From Boswellia sacra (Eukaryota > Streptophyta > Magnoliopsida > Sapindales > Burseraceae), in contig SNVD02010473.1 in NCBI GenBank assembly GCA_013180625.2, positions 2,480,001 to 2,544,000 on the forward strand: DNA of 64,000 nucleotides. Reading direction: 5' to 3'. Under the pieces are notes generated by a model. It worked only from the letters and a program-made list of their open reading frames with translations. It was not told the origin of the DNA and made no database searches. Made by a program: the position numbers and the translations under genes. Position 1 is the stretch's first letter, and each line of letters begins with the position of its first letter. Of the stretch, positions 49,990-62,543 are shown piece after piece.

Positions 49990-51151
49990 ATTTATCAAAT
50001 ATTGGAACAATCTTTTTTCTACCGTCCAATTTTATATTTTATGGCGAGATGGCATGACAATCATTTTGGGTAACGTCTTTGCAAAGTACTTTGCCTAAAT
50101 CACCTAAAAAATGGAATAATGCTTTCATTTTCATGATAATCAACAAATTGATAGTTGATATGTTAGTAGAATCTGGCTGATTTCTGTTGTTAAAACTGTT
50201 TTACTGCATCGATTAGTACAAGCATTCTACATAGTCGTATTACTGAGGCAAATGTTTCTATGGTTTCATTTGTTGTACCGTTCAATTCTGTGCTATTGAT
50301 TTTTCTGCTACTTACAGGTAGTCAGGTATAGGTCATTGTTTCTCCAACAAATTGGATTTTAATGTGAAACTGAGAGTTCAATCACAAAGTAATGAAGCGC
50401 CAGAGGATGAAAAATAATTGATTTTCATATTTTAAAATCTCAGTCATGGAATTCTCAACTCAACTCCTATGAAAACAGCAAAAAGGATAAACCATAATCA
50501 ATCTTGTTACCGCACTCCACAATATAACAAATGGGTTATGCATATTCACAATGATAAGCAGTAGAGCTAGAAGCATCCAAGTCTTTGAAGGCCAGAATCT
50601 ATCACACACCTCTTTTTCACTTCTCCGGAAAAGTTGCTTGAAGGATTGGCCAACCACCTTTGAGGATGCCCAGTTTATGAAGCACCCTCTTTGGAAGAGA
50701 AAAATCGATCAATGGCCCAACAAAAAAGCTATTCTGGACTGAATTTAGGCTATACATTTGGTTCTTGAGTCTCAAATCCAGTACTAAAAGGCTTTTTTAT
50801 TTTAAAAAAAAAAGGTTCTTGACAAAGAATCCGTCTCTTTGATACTTATCATCAAATACGATAACAGCAGATTAATTGCAGATTCTGAAAGATGTAAGGC
50901 GCACATAGAATTTTTAGCTGTTCAATTTCGGATCAAAAAACAAACTACAAGTCCATGATACAAATCCAGATCTAACAAACACAATCTCAAAACAAGGTTA
51001 GCAAAACAAACCATTGAAGTAATTGCTTTGCGTTCTAACAGCAAGACGAAAGGCCTTATAGGATACCAAATTTTAGTATCTCCGCAAAAACTCTCAGGAA
51101 ATTTCTTTGTTTAATTCCTTGATGCTATTTTATCACTCACAGTTAGCACTC
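49990..51151. other. convergent intergenic region between ASF1 and the zinc-finger gene
   Basis: Holds the 3' ends of two genes that face each other. Short open frames at 50460-50742 overlap on both strands, with no recognisable protein. No transposon ends seen. Confidence 0.5.
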
Positions 51152-53733
51152 TCAGTGCTCACCTTTACGCCTTTTCTTGGCAGGACTATGAGTCAATTGC
51201 TTCGGTTTCTTTGTGACCAAATTTTCCTTCATATTCTGCAGCAGGTGGTAATGAATATGATCAATTGCATACGGAAACCCATGAACAAATAAATGTATTT
51301 ATAAAAAGTCACTGTTCTCATTACCTCCTTTCTTGAAAAATTCCTGTTCCGCTGTCGTCTTTTGTTTTTACTTTTCTTTTTATCCTGGTACAAGGAGTTA
51401 AATTAGTTTGTTTGCCTTACACGAACATCTGATCTTTAACTCACTCATTCAGTTCATTGGGACTCCAAAATCAATAAATAAAAAAGCAACAAAATAACCA
51501 AAAAAACCAAAGAAAACCTGGGTAAGAGCTACAATTCGAGCATGCATCTCTGCAGCAGTCTCCTGGCTCTCAATTTCACCATTATCATTGAGAATAGCCT
51601 TCAACCTGTGCTCCTTCAGTAATTTCTCAGATCGAGCATGTCTCTGGAACAACAAACATGATTTCATTAGGTAACCAGTGGTAGTCTCATATAAGACAGT
51701 ATGATTCTTGTTTTCATCCAATTTAATTTTAAATTGAATGGAAAGTTGATGTAATTGTGCAGTCTAATGTCCACTTTATGTGATGGCAATATGGGAAACA
51801 ATGTAGCTCCCCTATTGGATTATTTTCTCTTCCATATGCAAATGATAGAAGAAAACTTGTAATTGCAAGCATGCAAAAGAACAACTTAGCAGCACAATAT
51901 ATTGATAAAGATTAACCTAACATACGTAGTTGATAGACCAAATCCCATTGCAACAAGAGAAACTTTCAGAATCTTAGAGAGAAAATATTAAGTGTATTCA
52001 AGGTAAATCAACTAGGATTAAGTCAAACAACCAATGATACCTAGATTGTGAAATGCAAGCTCAAAGAAAGACCTTGACAAAATAGAAGTTAATAAATTGC
52101 ACAAGCAAAACTAATCAAATCCCCTTTAATTTCTTTCTTATTCCCTTCTTCTTCTTCTGCTTGTTATTATTTTTAATAAAAAGACCTATCATCAAAAGAC
52201 ATCCAATTCCTTTTCCTGTTCTGCCTCTCCACTCAAAGTACGAAAAAGTCTAATTGTTTTACAGGTGATGCCCTCAACAAGCATGCGTTACCTTGGAATT
52301 AAGATGAGCCCTCATGGTCTCCTCAGTTAAACAGACAATTCTTGGGCATATCTTGCATCTAAAAACCGATTTGATTTGCAGTATACAATCTGGAACATCA
52401 GCTGGGCCTGAAGCCTTTTCAACTGTGGCATTAGACTGTTTCCTATCAGCACCAAGCTTACCAGAAGGATGATTATCAACAAAGACCTGTTCGTCATTTC
52501 CAATTTCACCATCACTTTCATTTAGGACACCTGTCCCAATACTATGATGTCAAACATCTAAGACGCAGAAACAGATATTGAAAAGAAAGTGCATTTTCCA
52601 TCACTTGTAACATCAATAACTACATAAACAATGATCTAAATAAAAATTGTTCAAACCTAAGACTCCTATTGTTAGAAACTCTGTCAAAAATATAAATCTT
52701 GCCTCAAACAGACATCAAGCAGGCATGCAAGCAAGACAGTTTCTGACTTAATCAACTACTATCTATTGTAAAATCAATTGGTTGACTCCTGATACCCGAA
52801 AAGACACCTCAACTGTTTCCCAAAGAGAGGGCTTTACCCTAGATGATTCCAACGAAAATCTCTATCTCCTGCTATTTGCTAATGCAAAAACCATAGTAGC
52901 AAGAAGCAGTAATTAACATCCAAACTATACTGATCTAAATAACAAGATAACATGCTTGCACAATTATAGATGGTAAAAACGCATCTTACCTGATGAGTCT
53001 GCATCGATCTTATCCGCTGAGCTATCTTCACTCTCATATCCTGTAATGTACAAAGAGAAAATTAGTGTGGCCGCTAAGCAAGGATGTCGCACACACATCA
53101 ACTAATGTCTAAATGGAAAGGGAAGGGAAAAGAAAAGACAAAACTTTTTCTTTGTAATCATGTTGAAGCGTTCTAATGAAATATTTAATATGATATCCAA
53201 TCCCTGAAACCCCAATAAAAGAATATGCAGAACTAAAATATAATATTTAAAAGCAGCTGATAATGATTTAAATTATTCGATAATAGTCGTACAAAGATGG
53301 GTACAGGATAACCAGCTCTGACACCAAAAGTTATTTTACCAACGCAACAAATTACAGATTGCAAAGTGACATAACATAATCTATATTGTAAAGAAATAAC
53401 AAGGCAGAAAGGAAATTTGCAAAGTAAATTAAAAATTTTCCAATGTCAAACAGTTCATATCCTAGTTAAAGGAGAATTATTGTAAGCAAAGTGACAATAG
53501 TTATTGAAGAGAAAATTACGTCCATTTGGAAAGAAAGAGAGAGTTACAAGAATGACAAACAAACCAGAAGAAGTAGAGCAAGATTCATCATTTTCCTTCA
53601 CTTCAGAAACTGCATCATCTTCTGATTCTTCTTCTGCGGGCTGTCCTTCCAGTTCCGAGTCTGAGGATGAAGATGAATCCGCAGCATCATCTCTATCACC
53701 ATGTTCATGCTTGTAGAATCGTCTCTTTATCAT
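51152..53733 (-). CDS. C2H2/U1-like zinc-finger nuclear protein, function unknown
   Basis: Six exons on the minus strand, 53733-53565, 53040-52990, 52530-52292, 51643-51518, 51384-51325 and 51235-51152, close in frame to 242 aa. The N-terminal third is acidic and serine-rich (DSSSSSDSELEG, EEESEDD). The middle has a single C2H2 finger of U1/matrin type, CKICPRIVCLTEETMRAHL followed by NSKRH, then a conserved-looking helix (HARSEKLLKEHRLKAIL, NDNGEIESQE). The C-terminus is strongly basic (DKKKSKNKRRQRNRN, PAKKRRKGEH), probably a nuclear or nucleolar signal. The finger spacing suggests RNA or pre-ribosome binding, but that is inference; I do not recognise a named gene. A 5' UTR intron upstream of 53740 is likely. 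Confidence 0.82.
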
Positions 53734-55675
53734 TTCTACTCTTCTAATTCAACTTCCAGGAAATAACTAACGCCACGAAAAGCATGTGATTATAAATTTT
53801 TACATTCTACAAAACATGAGCATCAACCTTCAAGAAGCAATTATAATAAGAAAAATGCCAGAGCAACTAAACTCTCCGCTCTTATTTCATCAAGCACAGA
53901 CAAAAAAGTTACTGTAAAAGCAAACAGAAATTAATATATGCGCGAGAGAGATTAAAAAGCTTACATAAACGGAACGCGGAGACACCGACGGCGCCGTTGG
54001 GGGGAGAGAGAGAGACAGAGAATGCGAGAGAGAGTGAGTAGAGGAGAGGCAGGGGTTTTGGTTGGGTTTGGCGAGGAGAGAAGCGAGAGAAAGGAGTTTT
54101 AGTTTTCTTTGTGGGCTTCGGTTATGGGCTCAACAGCCAAAATGATTATCATTCATTGTGGGCCTATAAGGGCCTGTTTAGCCCGTCTTCTTGGTCCATT
54201 ACTAGATGTCCCACACTCCTGAACGTACGTAAATTCTTCTTCTTTTCTAAGCTATCTCATTAATTTCTTATTTTTTGTTAGTATCCCGTTTGCACACTCC
54301 GAAAGGGGACAGCCCGTTGCCGTGTGCGGATGGCTCAAAGATACTGCCACGTCACAATAAAAGGACACTTGATAAAAGAAGGTGTAATTGTCCACAAAAT
54401 CCATTAATTAAATTAACAAATGGGCAGTTACAGCTAGCCAATTGCTGGTTGGGACCAAATGATGATCTGGCGAAGTCAATATCAAATTTGCTTCCTCCAC
54501 CCTCCCACTCTTTCTCCGTATCCCATTTCACCGACCTCCACCATCAGGCCCGCCACCATATCTCTATGTAATTTCCGGTGTCGGTTCTCGACAAGTACCA
54601 CCTCCCCCAAACAGCATTTTTGTGTTGAAAACTACGTATCTTTTAGGAGTGCTTGTCAGTTTTCACTTATTAGCATTCTACGTCATTACCCCTGTCTTTA
54701 AGGAGTGCTTGTCAGTTGTCACTTAACAGTCTACGTAATTGAAAAAATGCATTTTTTATTATTAATTTTTTTTTTGCAGCACGTAAAACATGATACGTGT
54801 TTTTGTGCAAAATATATTATATTATTTTTGTGAAGATTTTTTAAGTTGAAACTATTCTCCATACGAGGACTTCTAAACTTTCTTAAAGTCAGTACCAATG
54901 TTTCCAATTTGTTTATGAAATTCCATATGCTAACATAATTTTTTAAAATAATATTTGATCAAAAAATCATTATATAATTATAATATTATCTATTAAATGA
55001 GTTAATATTCTTATCTGGTGGTGGCTTGCTTTAATGTCAGGCATAAAATGAGTTTAAAAAGAGATAATCAATTTTTTTTTGAGAATATTTATGAAGTCAT
55101 AATTTTTTTAATGATATACAAAAATTATTATAATTTAGTTATTTGATGAAATTTTGTCATGAATGGGATTAATATATTTAGACGCAGATTTAATAAAATA
55201 AAATCATATTCTATATATATTTTTTGAAAATTTGTAATACAGTTTCGTTAGATAAAATGCATACATAGAATTAATGATACAATGAACCTAAGATTATTAA
55301 AAAAAAATGGCTGGTCAAACTAAATCTTTTTCCTCATTTTTCCGCAAACAAAAAACATATGTTCACACATTTGGTTCCCTTTACGCCACATTAAAATACA
55401 AAAAAAAAAGTTTTTATATATATATATAAAATAAATTGTTATCTATAAAAATGCATACGTGATTCTTATCCATCGCCGGCTCAACTCCAATAACAGAAAT
55501 TAGAGAACTGAAACTTAATTGAAAAAAACTTCACCACGCACTATCACTGACAAAAGGGTACAATCGTCATTTCGATCCAATACTTATACATACGCAACCG
55601 AAGCTCTACAGCTATCACTTCAAATCTAATTCAACCATTATTGTCTTCATCTTTCATGCGCGCTTTCTTGTACTT
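53734..55675. other. divergent intergenic region with GA-rich UTR tract and small tandem repeat
   Basis: The zinc-finger gene and the OXC/HACL gene diverge from here. 53997-54060 is GA-rich on this strand, so CT-rich in the zinc-finger transcript, as in many plant 5' UTRs. A 57-bp direct repeat containing GGAGTGCTTGTCAGTT occurs at about 54644 and 54700. An open frame at 54275-54571 has no family resemblance. The rest is AT-rich. Confidence 0.55.
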
Positions 55676-58600
55676 ATGGCCGACTTACAACAAAATTCCC
55701 AAAATGCCCAACTCGACGGCAACGCCGTTTGCGCCAAAGCCCTGGCGCACTTCGGCATGACCCACATGTTCGGCGTGGTGGGCATTCCCGTAACTTCCCT
55801 TGCCACCCGCGCCGTCTCTTACGGCATCCGTTTCATCGCCTTCCACAACGAACAGTCCGCCGGCTACGCCGCCTCTGCTTTCGGGTACCTTACCGGCCGC
55901 CCCGGGCTGCTATTGACAGTGTCCGGGCCGGGTTGTGTTCATGGGCTGGCGGGTCTTTCTAATTCGATGGTTAACACGTGGCCAATGGTGATGATATCGG
56001 GATCATGCGACCAGAAAGACGCGGGACGTGGCGACTTTCAAGAGCTTGATCAAGTTGAAGCTGTGAAACCCTTTTCGAAATTGGCTGTGAAAGCGAAAGA
56101 CATTAGAGAAATACCCGATTGTGTTGCTAAGGTTCTTGATCATGCGGTATCGGGTCGACCCGGTGGATGTTATTTGGATCTTCCAACGGATGTGTTGCAT
56201 CAAACCATATCAGAATCTGAAGTTGAAAGCTTGTTAAAATCGGCGGAGAAACATAAACAAAAGCAATCAAATGGGCGAGTTTCAGGGAGCTCTGACATTG
56301 AAAAAGCGGTTTCTCTTCTCAGAGAAGCGCAGAGGCCGTTGATTGTGTTTGGAAAAGGTGCGGCTTATGCCAGAGCTGAGGATGAGCTGAAGAAGCTAGT
56401 GGAGACTACTGGAATTCCATTTTTGCCGACGCCAATGGGGAAAGGTTTATTGCCGGATACACATGAGCTTGCTGCCAGTGCAGCGAGGTCATTGGCTATT
56501 GGCAAATGTGATGTTGCGGTTATTGTTGGTGCTAGGCTTAATTGGTTGTTGCATTTCGGGGAGCCACCCAAGTGGTCCAAGGATGTGAAGTTCATTTTGA
56601 TTGATATTAGTGAGGAAGAGATTGAATTGAGAAAACCTCATTTGGGTTTGGTTGGGGATGCCAAAAAGGTGTTGGAAATGATCAATAAGGAGATTAAAGA
56701 TGACCCTTTTTGTTTGGGGAAGAATCATCCGTGGGTACAGGGTATCTCGAAGAAAGTTAAGGATAATGTCTCTAAAATGGAGGCTCAGTTGGCAAAGGAT
56801 GTTGTGCCGTTTAATTTCATGACTCCAATGAGGATTATTAGGGATGCGATTTTGGGAGTGGGAAGCCCTGCGCCAGTAGTGGTTTCGGAAGGGGCAAATA
56901 CTATGGATGTGGGTAGGGCGGTGTTGGTTCAGACAGAGCCAAGAACTAGGTTAGATGCTGGAACTTGGGGGACAATGGGAGTCGGTTTAGGGTATTGTAT
57001 AGCTGCAGCCGTGGCTTCACCTGATAGGCTTGTTGTTGCAGTTGAAGGAGACTCTGGATTCGGATTCAGTGCAATGGAGGTTGAGGTATGTCCCTCTCCA
57101 CATGACAATGCTATGCTCCCTTGTAATTCTACTTTTATGCTTGCATACTAATGAGTGGAAAATATTCTCGGTAGTTCCTGTGGTAATAATATTGAGTGAT
57201 CACAGTTGCCCCTCAGTAGAAATATGCATAATAACTAGATAAAGTCTTCCCATGTGCCACTTATATGCCAATAGAGAAGAACCGAAACTGAAAATATTGT
57301 GAACTTGTAAATGTGCTCCGTTAGATCTTTTAATGAAGATGAATGCTAGTAAGACTCTCTTATTCACTCTCCCTTTATGATGATGTGCGTCTACAGAACT
57401 TTTAGATAATTTGCAAGTGAATCATTAACTGAATCATTAATGATTGAAAATTTTGTGGATAAGTTTCATCACAAGAAGTGAAGAGTGAATAAGAAAGTGT
57501 TGCTAGCATTTCTCTTTAATGAAAGTGATGATAACACAATTAATTATATATAAATTTGAACAACTGCCTATCCAAGGCTCAGTATAGAGATAGCTGGATG
57601 AAATTAAGGTTGTTGCCTATGATTGCTAATGCTTCTCTTATTAGTGAGTTTAAATGCGGACATGGTTTTAGTTGTATGGGTAGGAGAGCTACCACTAGCA
57701 GTTTGTAATTATGAATGTGGCTTGAGATAGGAGTGCCTAAGTTGGACAATGATGTTTTTGCTTAAGTTCTTGTGGAGTGGCACATTCAAAGAGTATAGTG
57801 GATAGTGTAAAGGTAAACTTATTCCAAAGGGTGGTGGAGACATGACGCAGGAGAGTTCTCTCCTGCTTATGCAATTAAGTCTATGTCTCACGAGTTGATT
57901 ACAATGACATTTAGCAATTTGTCATTTGAGTATGAATAAATTTGACCATAAAAGTTAGTCATTTAATGACTAAAATTTTGTAGCATGTTTAAGTTTCAAG
58001 CAATGTGGATCTGCTCAAACAAAGATCCTTCTCTATTTGATAGTACAAATCTGGGAAAGATTTTTATTTGTCCATTCTAGGTATTAAAACATGAGTTTTG
58101 AGGCAAACCTTACTGACATTTCTAGACGTCTGGTTATTGATAGGCAATTACGGGCACCTATTGGGGGAGACTTCTCCTGCTTGTAGGTCTCAAATCTTGC
58201 TTGTCGTTCTTAGAACGTGACATTTAGGATAAACCTTATTCAGCTTTCTACAATTTTTTTTTTTTTTTTTATTTACATGAATATATAACAATGAGTTGGG
58301 AGAGACAAGACTTGCTCATAGGAACCAAATATTGCTTGTTTTTCTTAGAACATGAGGTTTAGGATGAACATTATTGAGCTTTGTGGATCACTTTTTTGTA
58401 TTTATAGGAGGATGGTTGATGATGGTTTTGTGGTTTTTAAAGGGCTGTCATCTCTATGGTCTTCCTTCCTACTAATTCCTCTGGTTATGGTTTTGTGTTT
58501 TGCATAGTATTTCTCTCTTGTCTGAATAATCATGTTTGATAGAATTCTCCCCCTCAAAACAGTAGAATATATGAGTTTTTTATTCTTAATGGTTATTTCA

Positions 58601-59127
58601 GATGTCATACCTAATTCATATGTTGCCAGTTTGCAAACATTAGTGGTCCATTGATATTTCTTTGCAGAATGTTTCGTTTAATGTGTCTAAATGTCAATGC
58701 CCTTCTAGCTTTGTTGATAGACTAGTCATCTGCTATATATATATATATATATATATATACATAAAGAAAGTAATAAAAACTAATGTTGTGTGTGCTTCTT
58801 CGGATTATCCAGACATTGGTTCGATATCAGTTGCCTGTCGTTGTGATAGTTTTTAATAACGGTGGTGTATATGGCGGTGATCGGAGAAATCCTGAAGAAG
58901 TTACAGGGCCATACAAAGATGACCCAGCACCTACTTCTTTTGTCCCTGATGCAGCTTATAATAAACTAATTGAAGCTTTTGGAGGCAAAGGTTATCTTGT
59001 TGGGACACCTGATGAACTCAAGGCTGCCCTTGCTGAATCGTTTGCTGCACGAAAGCCAGCTGTAATAAATGTTCTTATTGATCCTTTCGCTGGTGCAGAG
59101 AGTGGAAGGTTGCAGCACAAAAACTGA
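55676..59127 (+). CDS. OXC: oxalyl-CoA decarboxylase / 2-hydroxyacyl-CoA lyase (ThDP enzyme)
   Basis: Two exons, 55676-57085 and 58813-59127, give 574 aa, nearly the length of the single Arabidopsis homologue. The N-terminal pyrimidine-binding domain has the catalytic glutamate in FHNEQSAGYAAS, followed by the TVSGPGCVHGLAG block. The central domain has IVFGKGAAYARAE. The C-terminal ThDP domain has the GDSGFGFSAMEVETL...FNNGG motif that binds Mg-ThDP, split by the intron right after AMEVE. The enzyme cleaves oxalyl-CoA to formyl-CoA and CO2, or 2-hydroxyacyl-CoA. The Arabidopsis protein has been described as oxalyl-CoA decarboxylase in oxalate breakdown. The C-terminus ends in GRLQHKN with no PTS1 tripeptide, which favours a cytosolic location over peroxisomes. 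Confidence 0.93.
58040..58400. repeat. degenerate repeats and TA microsatellite in OXC intron
   Basis: Blocks near 58190-58250 and 58345-58385 share a pattern of AATATTGCTTGT, CTTAGAACATGA and TTTAGGATGAAC (roughly 150 bp apart), with a weaker third copy near 58085. A (TA)n microsatellite follows at about 58736-58760. All lie within the single 1.7-kb intron. Confidence 0.6.
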
Positions 59128-60357
59128 GGTAGTCTTTACGCCCTCTTGTTTACATCTATGTTTTGTTTGCTTCTCCTCAATCTGGTACTGTGCTACACTT
59201 GCCAATAACGTACATTTCCAATTTGTTTCCTGCTGGCCGAGAACACAAAACATTTACAGTCTCTTTCGCTGCTCTGCTGGAGCAATAGTTGTATTATTCT
59301 TTGATAAAAAAGAAAGGAGCATCAGATCATGTTATATAGTTCATTTGAACATTGAAGATTTTGATACGAGTATATGTTAAATGCATTTACAAGTTAATAT
59401 GACAATTCCTCAATTATTTGTTTGATATTTGGAATGAATCTGAAGACCAGCGGGCATTCTAAGAGTTGAACGGTTGATTGAGGCCACTACTTGACAAATT
59501 GGGTTGCGAAGTCTCTACGTTAATAGGACAAAATATGTGTAAAAACTTTATAGTTGATGTTTACCCTATTAAGGAAATCACATTCTGTGGGCGGTTGAAA
59601 AGACCTTATTTGCCGCTTGGGTACCACCCTTCTTCCACTTTAAAGGGAAAGAATCACGAGAAATTGGAATCCAATATCAATTAATTTCGGGACATTGCCC
59701 AGTTCTTGTAACAAATCTATTTTACCAACAATAACAACTGCATCTAGGACAGAAGCTGGAATTGGATGGATGAGTACCCTTCCTTTGTCCATGCCAATCA
59801 CTATTCTACGGTGTGTTTATTTTTGTATTTTGAATTTTTGTTTTAAAAATTTAATAAGAATATATGTTAGGTTCTATTTTTTTTTTTAATTTTGAAAATA
59901 ATATACAGTTGATATTAATCTAAAATACATTTATAAATATGAGATTTCAGATAATGTTTTCTGAATTTGAAAACAAATAAATTGGTTCTGCGTGAAGTTT
60001 CCCGTTAGTTATAGCTAATAACATAACAGAAATAATATCCCACAAAAGCGTAAAATGTTTTGCCTTTGGCAACTTTGAATTCCAGTAGAACGATGAAATT
60101 CTGCCCTTTTTTTTTGGCATGGTCAACAAGTGAAAGACTTGACAGTCTTACAAACTTGGCTTCCCAAATTCTGTAGGTCTCAGAAATAAGCCCCATTTTC
60201 ATCAAATGACCCCTTCTAAAATCTATTACCAATATATGACCCTTTTTGCTATTTTAACTATTGTTGACCCCTTGTAACATATAAAAAGATGAAAATATCC
60301 TTGACAAATTAAAAAAAGACAACATAACCCAAATCTCATAAACCCTAATCAATTCAC
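59128..60357. other. 3' region of OXC and transposon-rich DNA
   Basis: No gene recognised. Open frames such as 59478-59684 have no domain. T-rich and AT-rich tracts near 59860-59940. 60360-60780 is GC-rich with several overlapping frames that read as Arg/Ser/Leu-rich low complexity. It may be an untranslated leader of the downstream element. Confidence 0.4.
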
Positions 60358-60906
60358 TCACTTATGCAAATAACACAACCCACGACCCAACTTCCGCCGT
60401 TGCCGATAGGCTCCACCGCTGCCCTCACCAGTCCACTCCTGTCGCTGTCGTAGCTTCGCTGTTCCCTGGTGTGACGTGTCGTCCTCGGCTTGCTCCGTCG
60501 CTGCTCTCCCATTGTGCTGCTCTGTTGGTTGCTTGCCGGTCGCGCCCACTGCGTCGTTCCGCTGCTGTGCCCACCTCCTCCCGCCGCTATGGTCGCTTGC
60601 TCGTTGCGCCTGTGGTCTCAATCATCCGCTTCGTGCCGTCGTGCTGCCGATTGCGTAGCTTACTGGTTGTGACGGGGGCCTTGCTTCGCTGTAACTGTGA
60701 CGTCGTGCCGCCGCTGTGGTCACGACTGTGGCCTCACTCCGCCGCTCTGGTCGCAGACTAGGACTGTTCCCTCTCTCGACAAAATCGAACACCTACGAGC
60801 TGTTTTGGGTAAGTTGTTTGTGTTCGATGTGTACTTGGAGTATGGATTTGTTGGAAATGCAGTTTATTGATGTGGGTTGGTGGCAGAATTTTGAAATTTG
60901 ATTACA

Positions 60907-61947
60907 TTGTGAAGGTTGTGGCTTGTGTCGAGCATGTTTTGGGAAGAATTAGAAAAAAATTTGGGTTTTTTGTTTGTGTATTATTTGATGATCATAAAGT
61001 TGTTTGTTAACCTTTCTGGGGAGATCAACCAAAATAAGATTTCTATGAAATTTATCCTCTGCCGCCTGCTTCTCTTTTCTCAACCTTTCCTCTTCAGAAT
61101 ATTTCTCCTTCTCTAGTTTATCCTGCAGTTTGTTGCATCAGCTGATTGTGCTGGAGAATGCAATCTGCCTTTCAGCACGACCCGTTCGTGCTGACTGCAC
61201 GACCGGGTCGTGCAGAAAACCAGATTGTATAATGCAATCTGCCTATCTAACAAAGATGATTACCTAAAATTAATTGGATCAATTTAACTTAAAATTTTAG
61301 TACAAATTTAGTTATTAGAATGCATTAATTCCGATGTTATAAAATAAATTGTTAGTTGTCGATATTGAATGTCATCAGTCATTTTCTTGTTTTTCTTCTA
61401 AATTTAATATGAAAACCAATTATCTAATAATACTCCAGGTAATTAAATTTAAGTCCTAGAGGCAATTCGTTCCTTTCAGTTGCTCTTAGTTTATTTATAT
61501 TCTTTTCTTTATTGAACAACTAATGGATTTATTTAATCAAATTAAGAAGTCTTCACCTTAATTTGTGGAACACGGATTACTGATATATTAACAAAGATGA
61601 TTACTGATTTGTGAAGGTTGTGGCTTGTGTCGGGCATGTTTTGGGAAGAAATTAGAAAAAAATTTGGGTTTTTTGTTTATGTATTGTTTGATGATCATAA
61701 AGTTGTTTGTTAACGTTTCTGGGGAGATCAACCAAAATAAGATTTCTATGAAATTTATCCTCTGCCGCCTGCTTCTCTTTTCTCTACCTTTCCTCTTCAG
61801 AATATTTCTCCTTCTCTAGTTTATCCTGCAGTTTGTTACATCAGCTGATTGTGCTGGAGAATGCAATCTGCCTTTCAGCACGACCCGGTCGTGCTGACTG
61901 CACGACCGGGTCGTGCAGAAAACCAGATTGTATAATGCAATCTGCCT
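60907..61947. repeat. 338-bp direct repeat pair with 15-bp internal repeat
   Basis: Copy A 60907-61244 and copy B 61609-61947 are about 98 percent alike by eye (both start TTGTGAAGGTTGTGGCTTG and end AATGCAATCTGCCT). The spacer carries AACAAAGATGATTAC at both ends (61249-61263 and 61590-61604), as if a 0.33-kb sequence had been inserted or copied. The repeat ends do not look like LTR ends (no TG...CA). Confidence 0.88.
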
Positions 61948-62040
61948 TTCTGCACGACCCGGTCGTGCTGACTGCAGATTGCATTATGCAATCTGGTTTT
62001 CTGCACAACCAGATTGTAGATTGCATTACCCGGTTGTGTA
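61174..62040. repeat. cluster of GC-rich nested palindromes
   Basis: The palindrome GCACGACCCGGTCGTGC (or its complement) occurs five times: about 61175-61191 (one base changed), 61197-61213, 61878-61894, 61900-61916 and 61952-61968. Each close pair is joined by the spacer TGACT. Between them are palindromes built of CAGATTG...CAATCTG, including the near-perfect CAGATTGCATTATGCAATCTG at 61975-61995. The whole forms hairpins within hairpins in AT-rich DNA. Function unknown. Confidence 0.85.
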
Positions 62041-62543
62041 AAAGAACTTTTGCTGCAATGGTCTTAGTTTCAGTTGGATTAATAGTTGGATATGAAAGTG
62101 GTTTATAGACCTGACATGGAAGACTTTGTTGGCAGTTATTTTTAAATAAAGATAGTTGAGCATTACTTAAAATGTGAACAATCTGGATAGAGTGTTCCCT
62201 AATAACTGTTATCTGCTGATTGTATAGGAAGCAATAAATGATACTTTATTTCATGATAAATTATGATAGTCTAATTAATTATTAAATGAGCATTTATTTA
62301 AAAAAAAAAAGCATCATACTTTGCTGGTTGAGATTGTTGATTTACATTGTTACATGTGAAGGGTTTTTTCAAAGATAGTTAAAACAAGGAAATACAAAGT
62401 AACTGCGAGGGGAACGAAGAAAGCCAAAGAAAGGATGTTATCAATTGAGAAGTGAAAGACAGAAAAAGAAAGGATAAAATTAGACGATGAAAGGCCACAC
62501 AAAGAAATGAATGTTGATGACGTAGGTTGGAAAACCCTCTATT

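Noticed and set aside
60358..60761. Arg/Ser/Leu-rich frames on both strands in GC-rich DNA
   Set aside because: Open in several frames at once because of base composition; no domain; more likely non-coding leader of a transposon.
60907..61947. LTR retrotransposon with 338-bp LTRs
   Set aside because: No TG...CA ends, primer-binding site, polypurine tract or retroelement coding between the repeats.
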